64,000 bases of DNA from positions 80,869-144,868 of the forward strand of contig NZ_CAXBGN010000012.1 in assembly GCF_963975415.1 (NCBI RefSeq), given 5' to 3'. Made by a program: the position numbers and the translations under genes. Positions within the stretch are counted from its first letter, which is position 1; the number at the start of each line of letters is the position of its first letter. The stretch is from Kriegella sp963975415. Lineage in GTDB: Bacteria; Bacteroidota; Bacteroidia; Flavobacteriales; Flavobacteriaceae. Below are positions 56,337-63,881 of the stretch, in pieces. The notes under the pieces are model-generated. The model made no database searches and was not told the origin of the DNA. It saw only the letters and a list, made by a program, of their open reading frames with translations.

Positions 56337-56536
56337 ATTGCTAAACGTAATATTTCAAGATTCTTTAAGTATATTTCAGAATATACAATTACGCAATTTC
56401 AAAAATCATTTTACGTTTGTCGGCAAATTGAAGAATACATATAACTTTTACGAGTATCTAGCTCTAAAATGTTATTTGATTAAGGGAAGTTGTTAAATAG
56501 CATAGATATTTTTAGAATTCAAATAAAGGATAAATA

Positions 56537-56722
56537 TTGCAAGTGAATTATAAAAAATGGATCATTCGAGTTTTCGTAATCTGGCTGGGATTATATTCAA
56601 TTTTCTGGTCGACTATTGCCTACGGATATATAGGTTTTCTAATTTCAACTGTAATTTTAGGATTAATAACAATATTTATAAATAGAATCCGAAAGTATAA
56701 AATGAATTCAAAGTTCAAGTAA
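56537..56722 (+). CDS. Cassette gene: two-helix mini membrane protein
   Basis: The 61-residue protein (TTG start at 56537) has two hydrophobic helices (RVFVIWLGLYSIFWSTIAYG; GFLISTVILGLITIFI) and a basic tail. The spacer repeat CAAATAAAGGATAA lies directly upstream, and the C-terminal codons overlap the next spacer copy. It has no recognised family; small membrane proteins of this size can be toxins. Confidence 0.5.
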   Translation: MQVNYKKWIIRVFVIWLGLYSIFWSTIAYGYIGFLISTVILGLITIFINRIRKYKMNSKFK

Positions 56723-56775
56723 AAGATAGGTTGGGACACTAAGTCATAATATGTAAAATTCAACTAAAGGATTTT
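56712..56775 (+). repeat. Diverged 45-nt spacer repeat
   Basis: AGTTCAAGTAAAAGATAGG leads into TTGGGACACTAAGTCATAAT. In the LGHHVVIRK frame its changes are mostly conservative (ATA to GTA, GTT to ATT, ATA to CTA, TTA to TTG), with one stop. Confidence 0.7.
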
Positions 56776-56841
56776 TTCAATAGCAGAGGAAGCCATCAAT
56801 CATCGGAGCCTCATTACTGCAATAGTTCTTTAAATGTAGAA

Positions 56842-58767
56842 TTATATATCAGGCAACTTATGCCCAAGGGGAAAAGTTACCGTAATGTCGGTACCTTTAT
56901 TTTCTTCACTGGCAACATGGATTTCACCTCCGTTTCTTTTAATGAACTCATAACTTAGTACAAGGCCAAGCCCACTTCCTTTTTCGCCCTCCGTTCCATT
57001 AATGCCTTTCGGTTTTTGAACTGAAAAAAGACTTTCACTGATTTCGTGCGACATTCCAACGCCCGTATCGGACACGGTTATTATAATGCGGTCTAAAGTT
57101 TGGACTACGGTTACCTTGACCGAGCCCTTTCTTGGGGTAAACTTAATGGCATTGTTGACCAGATTGCGGATAACGAATTCAACCTGATCCCTATCCCCGA
57201 TAATATGGGGGTCGCCGGTAACCAAAGCTGTCAACTCTACCTCCTTGTTATTCGCAATTACCGAGAATATCTCGCAAATCTCATATACGGTCACTTTAAG
57301 AGATATCGCTTCTTTTTTATCCTTTATCACATTCATCTGACTTTGTGCCCATATGATAAGGTTGTCCGCCATTTTCAAGGTATTGTCCAAGGATTTGCCA
57401 AGTTCTTTGCCCATATCCTGTATTTCCTCCTTGCTTATGAAATCGATATGTTCAACCAGAACAGAGCTAAAGGATTTAAGGGAGGTCAATGGGCTTCTCA
57501 GATCATGTGCGACAATACTGAAGAACTTATTTTTAGTAGCATTAAGTTCCTTTAACTTGGCTTTCTGTTGATTTATGGTTGCGTTTCGAGATTTAAGTTT
57601 TCCATTGATGTTTTTCACCTTTCCAAGTACTATGACCAACGTAATCAGGAATAAAGAGCCGATCAGTAAACTTACATTCCGATTAAATATACTAGAGGCC
57701 TGTGCCAGATTTTCTTTAAGGAGCTTATCGGTGGTTTTGTTAAGATTATGAATGGAGGCCATACTTTTCGTGAGCCTGTTCCGATCTTCAAGTTGGACTC
57801 TTTGCAGGTCCTGGGAAAGTTCATCGTATTCATTGAGGTATAACCCTGTTTTCTCGATATTGTTCCGCTTTAAGTAGAACGTTTGCATTTCGCGATATAC
57901 CCGAAGCAAGAATTTATTTAAATTGTATTTTCTGCAAAAAGCTTCTGCATTTGCCAGATATTCATATTCAAGGGCATTATTTTTTTCAGATCCGGCCATG
58001 GTGGCCAAGCGTATCAAAGCTTCTGCCGTAGCTACTTTTTGAGCGTTGTCCCCCAGTTCTTCCGAAATACTAATGACCTTGTTAAAATAATGGTCGGCCG
58101 AGTCAAGTTGGCCTTCATTTTCTTTTATCAGTCCCATTACCTTGTAACAACTTGACAGTACGGGGAGATTGGCAATTGAATCGTTGATGTTTATAGCCAA
58201 TCTGGTAAGTTGTTCTGCCTTGGTAAATTCTTCGTTGTTATAATAACTCTCCCCGAGATTATGTGCACTGACCCCGATACGTTCCGTTATACCCTGCAGT
58301 GTAAAGGCTTCAAAGGATTTTTTATGATATTCTATTTCCTGTTCACGATTGTTCAGGCTGCGATATATATGTCCCAACGATATGTAGCAATTAGCCAATC
58401 CTTTTTTATCCCCACGATCTTCAAAAATATCGATGGCCTTTTGTATATATTCCATGCCCATAAAATAATTATCGTTCAAAGCATAGATGCTGGATAATAT
58501 CCTATAACTATAGGCTATACCATCGATATCGTTGATGTAGGTCGCCAGTGTAAGAGCCTCTTCGGCGTATTCCAGGGATTTGATATTGTCGACGTAGGTC
58601 AATTCCCGGCTCAGGGTATATAAGGTATTAATCCGCTCTTTCTCGGTAAGCTCCGGTCTAGAAATGGAATATTGTAGTTCCTGGACGGTTTGAGTTTGAG
58701 CAAATAATGCATTGAGTATAAATAAAAGCAAGAAACATGCCTTAATGCATAGGGGGGGGGATTTCAT
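56842..58767 (-). CDS. TPR-containing membrane sensor histidine kinase
   Basis: The 641-residue protein has a signal peptide (FLLLFILNALFAQ), about five TPR units to residue 290, and a membrane helix near residue 370. A cytoplasmic HisKA follows with FFSIVAHDLRSPLTSLKSF, and the ATPase boxes (LVNNAIKFT, VSDTGVGM, GEKGSGLGLVLS). TPR-linked kinases of this kind are common in Bacteroidota and their signals unknown. A run of nine C lies in codons 3-6, so slippage could switch the gene off. The response regulator at 59442 is divergently oriented 674 nt away. Confidence 0.94.
   Translation of the reverse strand: MKSPPLCIKACFLLLFILNALFAQTQTVQELQYSISRPELTEKERINTLYTLSRELTYVDNIKSLEYAEEALTLATYINDIDGIAYSYRILSSIYALNDNYFMGMEYIQKAIDIFEDRGDKKGLANCYISLGHIYRSLNNREQEIEYHKKSFEAFTLQGITERIGVSAHNLGESYYNNEEFTKAEQLTRLAININDSIANLPVLSSCYKVMGLIKENEGQLDSADHYFNKVISISEELGDNAQKVATAEALIRLATMAGSEKNNALEYEYLANAEAFCRKYNLNKFLLRVYREMQTFYLKRNNIEKTGLYLNEYDELSQDLQRVQLEDRNRLTKSMASIHNLNKTTDKLLKENLAQASSIFNRNVSLLIGSLFLITLVIVLGKVKNINGKLKSRNATINQQKAKLKELNATKNKFFSIVAHDLRSPLTSLKSFSSVLVEHIDFISKEEIQDMGKELGKSLDNTLKMADNLIIWAQSQMNVIKDKKEAISLKVTVYEICEIFSVIANNKEVELTALVTGDPHIIGDRDQVEFVIRNLVNNAIKFTPRKGSVKVTVVQTLDRIIITVSDTGVGMSHEISESLFSVQKPKGINGTEGEKGSGLGLVLSYEFIKRNGGEIHVASEENKGTDITVTFPLGHKLPDI
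58752..58760 (-). repeat. Homopolymeric C9 tract in the kinase start region
   Basis: Nine consecutive C on the coding strand (G on plus) fall in codons 3-6 (TCC CCC CCC CTA). Slipped-strand mispairing at such tracts is a known phase-variation mechanism. At nine the frame is open. Confidence 0.85.
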
Positions 58768-59441
58768 ACTTGCGAGGGTGTTGTAAGATATTAATTATTG
58801 AACGTTATAGTTTTAAATTTATTATAGCGTTTAAAATCAGGTGATTATTTTAATTTTGAAAGGGATTATTGGATAATGAGCCAAATAATTAAATGGATAC
58901 ACTTCATTCAAATTTAATATGCAATAATTGAAATTTACCTATTTTAGATAAATCTTTTAACAAAATTTCTGCACATTGCAATTTAGAACTTTTAATATAC
59001 TTATTTTTATAATGTACGAATTTTAGTGTATATTAATGTAAGGGGAATACTGCCAATTTCTTTAAAAATATCTGCAACCTAATTTATAAGATAGCAAAGG
59101 ACACGATATTTCATAATTATAACTTGATTCTATTCTACAGAACCTGATGAGCGATAGTATAAAATATTACAGTCTTAAACATCCATTGAGAATATCCAAG
59201 ATTAATGAATAAAAGCAAAGAATTATTCTAGCATATGCCCATATTAGTATGGAATTGGATGTGGGTATACATGGTGTCTGGCTATTTAGTCCAAGCTAAT
59301 TATCCCATAGTGATTCTGTTTTCGAAGACATGTGGTTTTATAGGACCGTCATACGTGGAGTCGCTGGCAGGAAGTATCCTTGCCTTTGGGGACGCCAAAT
59401 AAGGAAAGATATTTTGGGGCCGAATTTTAAAAAGAGAATAT
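58768..59441. other. Gap between divergent kinase and response regulator
   Basis: There is no clear gene. A short GC-richer frame on the minus strand at about 59300-59400 (ASPKARILPASDSTYDG, then IKPHVFENRITMG before a stop) looks like the C-terminal remnant of a gene. The remainder is very AT-rich and probably contains both promoters. Confidence 0.5.
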
Positions 59442-59843
59442 ATGTCAAAATTATTGATAAGTATTATAGACGATGATGAGTTATATAAGTATGCGCTGAG
59501 GAGAATGCTAAGAAAGCTGGAAATAAATGACTTAGATATCATAGAATTTTCTAATGGTGTACAAGCCATCGATTTTTATAATAAGCGAATAATGGAAGGG
59601 GGAGAACTTCCAGATGTCATTTTCCTTGATATCAATATGCCCTTGATGGACGGGTTTCAATTCATGATAGAGTATAAAGGTTTAAAAGATAAACTTGATA
59701 AAATTGCGGAGATTTATATGTGTTCCTCGTCGATAAACACTAACGATGTGCAAAATGCCGAGGAAATCGAGGAAATTACCGAGTACATCACAAAGCCGTT
59801 CAAATTTGAAAAGATCCATGAAATATTAATTACGGTAAAATGA
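59442..59843 (+). CDS. Single-domain response regulator
   Basis: The 133-residue receiver has SIIDDDELYKYALRR, phospho-acceptor VIFLDINMPLMDG, and the lysine in YITKPFKFE. There is no DNA-binding output. It lies next to, and is divergent from, the TPR histidine kinase, so the two could form a pair. Codon use is GC-richer than in the cassettes that follow. Confidence 0.92.
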   Translation: MSKLLISIIDDDELYKYALRRMLRKLEINDLDIIEFSNGVQAIDFYNKRIMEGGELPDVIFLDINMPLMDGFQFMIEYKGLKDKLDKIAEIYMCSSSINTNDVQNAEEIEEITEYITKPFKFEKIHEILITVK

Positions 59844-59939
59844 TGTATTACCGAGATTGGTAAAATATGATTGCTACCAATCGCAGAATAATCGTGAAAA
59901 GTCTAATGATATAAAATTAGATTAAGAATAAATGAAGAA

Positions 59940-60288
59940 TTAGGATTCCATGTTGTAATCCTTAAAGTTCAAATAAAGGATAAGTTAGGACACCACGTCG
60001 TTAATCATAACCATCAAATTAAAGAATGGAAAACTTAAAGAAAGAACAAATTCGATTAAAGGAATACGGCGAATCAGTTTTCGAGGATAAAACTAACTTT
60101 GAAAAGTGGTTAAAGACAAAGTCAAAAGCCTTGGGCGGGATAACCCCTGAATCACTTTTAAAGAGTGCAAGAGGCGTACAGAAGGTTATGTATGCTTTAG
60201 GAAGAATTGAACACGGTATCTTGGCTTAAAGTTCAAATAAAGCAAGAGTTAGGACACCATGTCGTAATTCGTAAAGTTTAATAAAAGG
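59940..60288 (+). repeat. 45-nt spacer repeats flanking antitoxin cassette copy 3
   Basis: Landmarks are at 59940, 59985 and 60249 (steps 45 and 264). The 59940 copy differs from consensus mainly at third positions (GTC to GTT, ATT to ATC) and keeps the frame open into the cassette leader. Confidence 0.88.
60026..60229 (+). CDS. Solitary MbcA/ParS/Xre toxin-binding-domain protein, copy 3
   Basis: Its gene and product are identical to copy 1 at 40429, 19.6 kb away, with the same flanking repeats. Only the outer neighbours differ. Identity at synonymous positions points to very recent duplication or ongoing gene conversion. Confidence 0.78.
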   Translation: MENLKKEQIRLKEYGESVFEDKTNFEKWLKTKSKALGGITPESLLKSARGVQKVMYALGRIEHGILA

Positions 60289-60597
60289 ATGAGTCGTATA
60301 AAAACTAACATAAGAATAGAAAGTGAAGATGGTGGAAATTTCGGGTACTTCATGGAAAGAGAGGACTTATACTCAAAATTGAGCGGGATTAAAGATATTA
60401 ATGATGACATGGAGTTCATAGAAATTGGAGATAAAATCCAACTAAATGAACATACTCTTATGGTTAAAAATATCCATTTAGAATTTGCACCCGTGGATCT
60501 TAATACTAGACATATTGAAAAAACAGAAGATACAATGCCATCGAATTTTAGGATTGAAGTTGTACTTACGGTAGACAATATTCCATTGGAAATATAA
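60289..60597 (+). CDS. Cassette gene: small unknown protein
   Basis: The 102-residue soluble beta-rich protein (starts SRIKTNIRIESEDGGNFGYF) has no recognised family. Its ATG is the end of the spacer TTTAATAAAAGG-ATG. Composition and size are typical of immunity proteins, but there is no direct evidence. Another spacer-like junction lies directly after its stop. Confidence 0.6.
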   Translation: MSRIKTNIRIESEDGGNFGYFMEREDLYSKLSGIKDINDDMEFIEIGDKIQLNEHTLMVKNIHLEFAPVDLNTRHIEKTEDTMPSNFRIEVVLTVDNIPLEI

Positions 60598-60611
60598 AGT
60601 ATAGTTAAAGG

Positions 60612-61220
60612 ATGAAGAAGATATTTATAATTTTTATTACTGTCTCCTTTTGTTCGTGTGCAGGAGGAAAATACAACTATCTGTTTGATACAGGTAAGGA
60701 GTTGGACTTCAGCCAGGGAAAATGGATTTTAAACAGGACAGAATCAAATTCCAAGGTCTTCGACCAAGAATTGAATACCACTGCTTACAATGAATTTAAA
60801 GAAATAATTGGCGATTCTTTATTTGAGTTAAATACCTTAAGGGCAAACAAATTAATTTCTCCAAAGATCGGATTTGAACTTAATGAGAATGAACTACAAC
60901 AAATTGGAAAAGAATCCGAATGTGACTACCTAATAAATATTCGGGGCAGTATAGTTAGTAATGGGGCAGGAACATTATCATACAATTCTGGAGATGGGTT
61001 TTACAGTGCCAGTAATCAATCTTCCGTATTTATTTTAATTTATGATTTGAAAAGCGGCATAATTATTTCTTCATCCCAGGCATTTGGAAAAGCTACCGAG
61101 GAAAATTCTCATTTTGATAATGAAAATAGAGTTCCTTCTTTTCATAGTAGTGCTGAAACACTAATGGTGAAAGCTGCTAAAAATTTAATCAAGAAATATG
61201 GTCGGAACCGCTTGGATTAA
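60612..61220 (+). CDS. Cassette gene: lipoprotein of unknown function
   Basis: The 202-residue protein has an SPII leader (IFIIFITVSFCSC, cysteine near residue 16). Its body includes LQQIGKESECDYLINIRGSI and IIISSSQAFGKATEEN, resembling small outer-membrane-associated proteins with a curli-assembly-like or DUF4136-like feel, not assignable. It starts at TATAGTTAAAGG-ATG, another spacer-derived junction. Confidence 0.65.
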   Translation: MKKIFIIFITVSFCSCAGGKYNYLFDTGKELDFSQGKWILNRTESNSKVFDQELNTTAYNEFKEIIGDSLFELNTLRANKLISPKIGFELNENELQQIGKESECDYLINIRGSIVSNGAGTLSYNSGDGFYSASNQSSVFILIYDLKSGIIISSSQAFGKATEENSHFDNENRVPSFHSSAETLMVKAAKNLIKKYGRNRLD

Positions 61221-61224
61221 TAGT

Positions 61225-61335
61225 CAGGTTCAAATAAAGAATGAGTTAAGACATCATGTAGTAATTCGTAAAGTTCAAATAAAGGATGAGTTAGGACACC
61301 ATGTCGTAATTTGAAGAGTGTAAATAAAAGTTATA
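61225..61335 (+). repeat. Two tandem 45-nt spacer repeats
   Basis: Landmarks are at 61246 and 61291 (45-nt step). The first copy differs by CAC to CAT and GTC to GTA (both synonymous), GGA to AGA and GAT to AAT. The frame is open across both copies until TGA. Confidence 0.88.
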
Positions 61336-61339
61336 AAAA

Positions 61340-61678
61340 TTGAAGAAGTTATTCTTAGATGATGTAAGAACTATTGAAATGGTATATGATAAAACAGCGG
61401 AATCTGAGTTCGATATTGTTCGCACTTATCATGAATTTGTTGGATACATAGAAAAAAATGGACTTCCAAATTATATAAGTTTCGACAATGATCTTGGATT
61501 AGGTGAAGATGGCCAAGTTGCCCCAGACGGATTAGCCGCAGCGAAATGGCTTGTCTATAAATCTGGACTAGACTTAAGAAATCTAAATTTTAAAGTTCAT
61601 TCTGCAAATCCAGTTGCAGCTGAACAAATAAAGGGGCTTTTGAATAACTATATAAAACATTTAAGGAAGGAAGATTAA
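61340..61678 (+). CDS. Cassette gene: cyclic-phosphate processing receiver (cREC) domain protein
   Basis: The 112-residue protein (TTG start) has KKLFLDDVRTIEM, ISFDNDLGLGEDG and LNFKVHSANPVAAEQI, the acidic pocket of a modified receiver domain. This family was predicted from genome context to process cyclic phosphates in RNA-repair or conflict systems; experimental support is limited. The usual receiver lysine position is not obvious. No partner enzyme is adjacent. Confidence 0.72.
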   Translation: MKKLFLDDVRTIEMVYDKTAESEFDIVRTYHEFVGYIEKNGLPNYISFDNDLGLGEDGQVAPDGLAAAKWLVYKSGLDLRNLNFKVHSANPVAAEQIKGLLNNYIKHLRKED

Positions 61679-61682
61679 TACC

Positions 61683-61834
61683 AAAGTTCAAATAAAGGAT
61701 TATTTAATATCCTTGGTTACATACTTTTCTATTAATTATTAACTTGAACTTTATAAAAGATATATTTAACATATGTTATATATATCTCGTATTGGAAGGA
61801 TATATAACATATGTTATATATTTAATTGTTGTAC
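61683..61834 (+). repeat. Cassette leader, copy 2
   Basis: This copy aligns with 40676-40821 over its whole length (identical in the first 50 or so nt) and ends TTTAATTGTTG|TACTC, then leads into a different gene. It holds two copies of the palindrome AACATATGTT. Confidence 0.82.
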
Positions 61835-61862
61835 TCAATTAATTTATGCCACTCAAACCTTA

Positions 61863-62402
61863 ATGAATTACGATAAACTCAAAAGATTATTTATAAATAA
61901 AATTGAAAACGAAGAAGGGATTAAACTTAAGCCATCTGAAGTAAAATTCTTAATTGAACAAAATAGCAATGATCCTAATGAATACATTAAAATAAGAACT
62001 TTAGTTTTTAATCAAGAGTTTGGACTGGGCTATATTGATCAAAATTCCACAGAATCGGATTACATTAAAGATTGTTTTTCTAGATTACATGACTATGATA
62101 CTGATTCTCCAAAATGGCATATTTGGGGTTTAAAAGTAGCTGAATTAGAAGATTTGTATTCCAATCAGCTGAAAGAATTAAAAGAGTTCATATCGTCATC
62201 GAAATTCACATTAAATAGTGAAAATATAATAATTGACATAAGTGATGTTCCATCCGAACTTGACTTTAATGGTTTAAGAAAATATGCTCTTTATGTAGTT
62301 CATAACTACGAGAATATTTTAGAAAAAGAAATTGACATCTATAATTATAATCGCGATTTGACAATAGAAGTAATTGAAGAACTTAAAAATAAAATTAACT
62401 AA
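61863..62402 (+). CDS. Cassette gene: unknown 179-residue protein
   Basis: The frame opens at 61773, but that part is leader repeat; ATG 61863 gives the start NYDKLKRLFINKIENEEG. It is an acidic soluble protein with IDISDVPSELDFNGLRKYA, not a family I know; immunity-like size. It is enclosed between TTGTTGTAC (61826) and its exact complement GTACAACAA (62403), immediately after its stop codon, and is followed by an attC-like site. Confidence 0.68.
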   Translation: MNYDKLKRLFINKIENEEGIKLKPSEVKFLIEQNSNDPNEYIKIRTLVFNQEFGLGYIDQNSTESDYIKDCFSRLHDYDTDSPKWHIWGLKVAELEDLYSNQLKELKEFISSSKFTLNSENIIIDISDVPSELDFNGLRKYALYVVHNYENILEKEIDIYNYNRDLTIEVIEELKNKIN

Positions 62403-62536
62403 GTACAACAACGTGTATAACTAATTGCGGTATGATGGCTAAGAGCAGGATCTTTTCTTACAATTTACTATATTGTTACTGCGGAAAATAAATCGTGTAC
62501 TTTCCCGCAACTAAATCATACACAAACACGTTACCA
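62403..62536 (+). other. attC-like site 2
   Basis: It starts GTACAAC (complement of the cassette start GTTGTAC) and ends GTTACCA, which begins the next cassette. Inner arms ACGTGTATAACTAATTGCGG and CCCGCAACTAAATCATACAC pair imperfectly. Length is about 134 nt. Confidence 0.68.
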
Positions 62537-62546
62537 CACATTTTGA

Positions 62547-63116
62547 ATGAAATTTATACTACCACTATTTATTATAACAATTAATTGCTACTCTCAGCAT
62601 ACGGAGAGATTCAATGAACTGGTAAAAACCATCAAAAAAGATAGTGTAAAACAGGACTCTTTATTTTTTAAAAATGGAGACATTGAATTTCTAGCTGAAA
62701 AATCATTTTATACCTTTAATGAAGAAGCAGTTATGACATATTCTGGAGAAACAAAAACCTATTATGCAAGCGGAATTGTAGCTCGTCACGATATGCAAGA
62801 TGATTTTGGACATTGGATATGGTCCAAATATTATAATCGCAAAGGAATTTTAACTAAGGAATGGATAACTACCGAAATAGACACAAGAGCTAAAAACATA
62901 GAAGAGTTTTTTAAATCTCGATTTCATATCGATTTTAAAAGAACTATCAAACATTACAAGTATTCAAAAAAGACTGACGGACGTTATCCTTGTAAAATCG
63001 AATATTTGACATCAACCGATAATATTGATGGAGGGAAAATTGAATTTCTAAATGCAAATGGAGATGTTAAAAGGACAAAAATATTAAAAAACAAAGTGGT
63101 AAAAAACGTGTGGTAA
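62547..63116 (+). CDS. Cassette gene: secreted protein of unknown function
   Basis: The 189-residue protein has a signal peptide (ILPLFIITINCYSQ) and a beta-rich body with ETKTYYASGIVARHDMQDD and WSKYYNRKGILTKEW, resembling MORN-like antitoxin repeats. It is enclosed between GTTACCACAC (62530) and GTGTGGTAAC (63108); the stop codon TAA lies inside the right repeat. Typical single-gene cassette. Confidence 0.7.
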   Translation: MKFILPLFIITINCYSQHTERFNELVKTIKKDSVKQDSLFFKNGDIEFLAEKSFYTFNEEAVMTYSGETKTYYASGIVARHDMQDDFGHWIWSKYYNRKGILTKEWITTEIDTRAKNIEEFFKSRFHIDFKRTIKHYKYSKKTDGRYPCKIEYLTSTDNIDGGKIEFLNANGDVKRTKILKNKVVKNVW

Positions 63117-63306
63117 CAATACCTAAACGTAATGCGGACTTTAGGGCAAAACCGAAAGGTCTGCGTATATTTATGAAGTCGCTAAATCTTATGGTTTTAG
63201 CTTTAGACAAGAAAAGAAAAAACTAATCAATAAGCTTTAGCTTCGTGCTCAGACGGAAACGAAAAGTTTCCTTGCCTCCGCACTACGCTTAGCCGTGACG
63301 TTACCC
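63111..63306 (+). other. attC-like site 3
   Basis: TGGTAAC begins and GTTACCC ends an imperfect palindrome of about 196 nt. The arms CTAAACGTAATGCGGA and TCCGCACTACGCTTAG pair with two mismatches. It is longer than typical attC sites but in the range of large ones. Confidence 0.6.
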
Positions 63307-63408
63307 ACAAGCTGAAAACCAGCCGCATATTTTAGCACTTTCGGTTTTTCCCAACACATAAATCCAACGCTCTAAAAACCAAAAGAGCTAAAACTTTCCC
63401 AAAATTCG

Positions 63409-63446
63409 TAATTATGTATTTAAGTATTTGCTTAAATACATAATTA
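63409..63446. promoter_or_regulatory. Operator-like inverted repeat upstream of the ArsR gene
   Basis: TAATTATGTATTTAAG... the two 16-nt arms (63409-63424 and 63431-63446) are perfect complements around TATTTG. ArsR/SmtB repressors bind such AT-rich palindromes. A TAACTTTA box (63473) could be the -7 element, which would place the operator just upstream of the promoter. Confidence 0.75.
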
Positions 63447-63498
63447 ATTATATGTTTGTACAACAAAGCAAATAACTTTAATAAAAATATATACACAA

Positions 63499-63870
63499 AT
63501 GAAATTAGAAATAACCTGTACAAGAGCGGAAGCCAACCATAAGCAGTTACAAAACTGTATGGAGGCATTGGATAATATGGAAGGGAGTTTTCAAAAAATG
63601 ACAAAACTTTTATCAATTGCAGGAAGCGATGTAAGATTGAGAATTCTTTATTTATTGAATTTAGAAAATGAACTATGTCCTTGTGATTTAGCAGATATAC
63701 TAAAAATGAGTGTTCCTGCGATCTCACAACATATACGTAAAATCAAAGATGCAGGAATAATCAATTCAAGACGAGATGGTCAAACACTTTATTATTCATT
63801 AAATAAAGATGAAACAGAGATATTTAGTAGCATTTTTAAATCTATCGAATTAATTAGAAAAACAGCATAA
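63499..63870 (+). CDS. ArsR/SmtB-family metalloregulator
   Basis: The 123-residue winged-helix protein has the metal-binding motif ELCPCDLAD (ELCVCDL-like, residues 58-66) and the recognition helix SVPAISQHIRKIKDAGI. ArsR-type repressors leave DNA when a metal binds. It precedes a MerT-like transporter by 11 nt, so mercury or a related thiophilic metal is the likely signal. Confidence 0.92.
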   Translation: MKLEITCTRAEANHKQLQNCMEALDNMEGSFQKMTKLLSIAGSDVRLRILYLLNLENELCPCDLADILKMSVPAISQHIRKIKDAGIINSRRDGQTLYYSLNKDETEIFSSIFKSIELIRKTA

Positions 63871-63881
63871 TTTATAAAGAA

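Noticed and set aside
37837..61335. Spacer repeats as a CRISPR array
   Set aside because: Tandem copies abut each other with no unique spacers, most copies are kilobases apart around genes, and no cas gene is present.
37837..61335. The 45-nt repeat itself as an attC site
   Set aside because: Copies are direct, not inverted, relative to the genes; no complementary inverse core follows the genes; and the unit has no long palindrome. Only the three palindromic sites listed separately fit attC.
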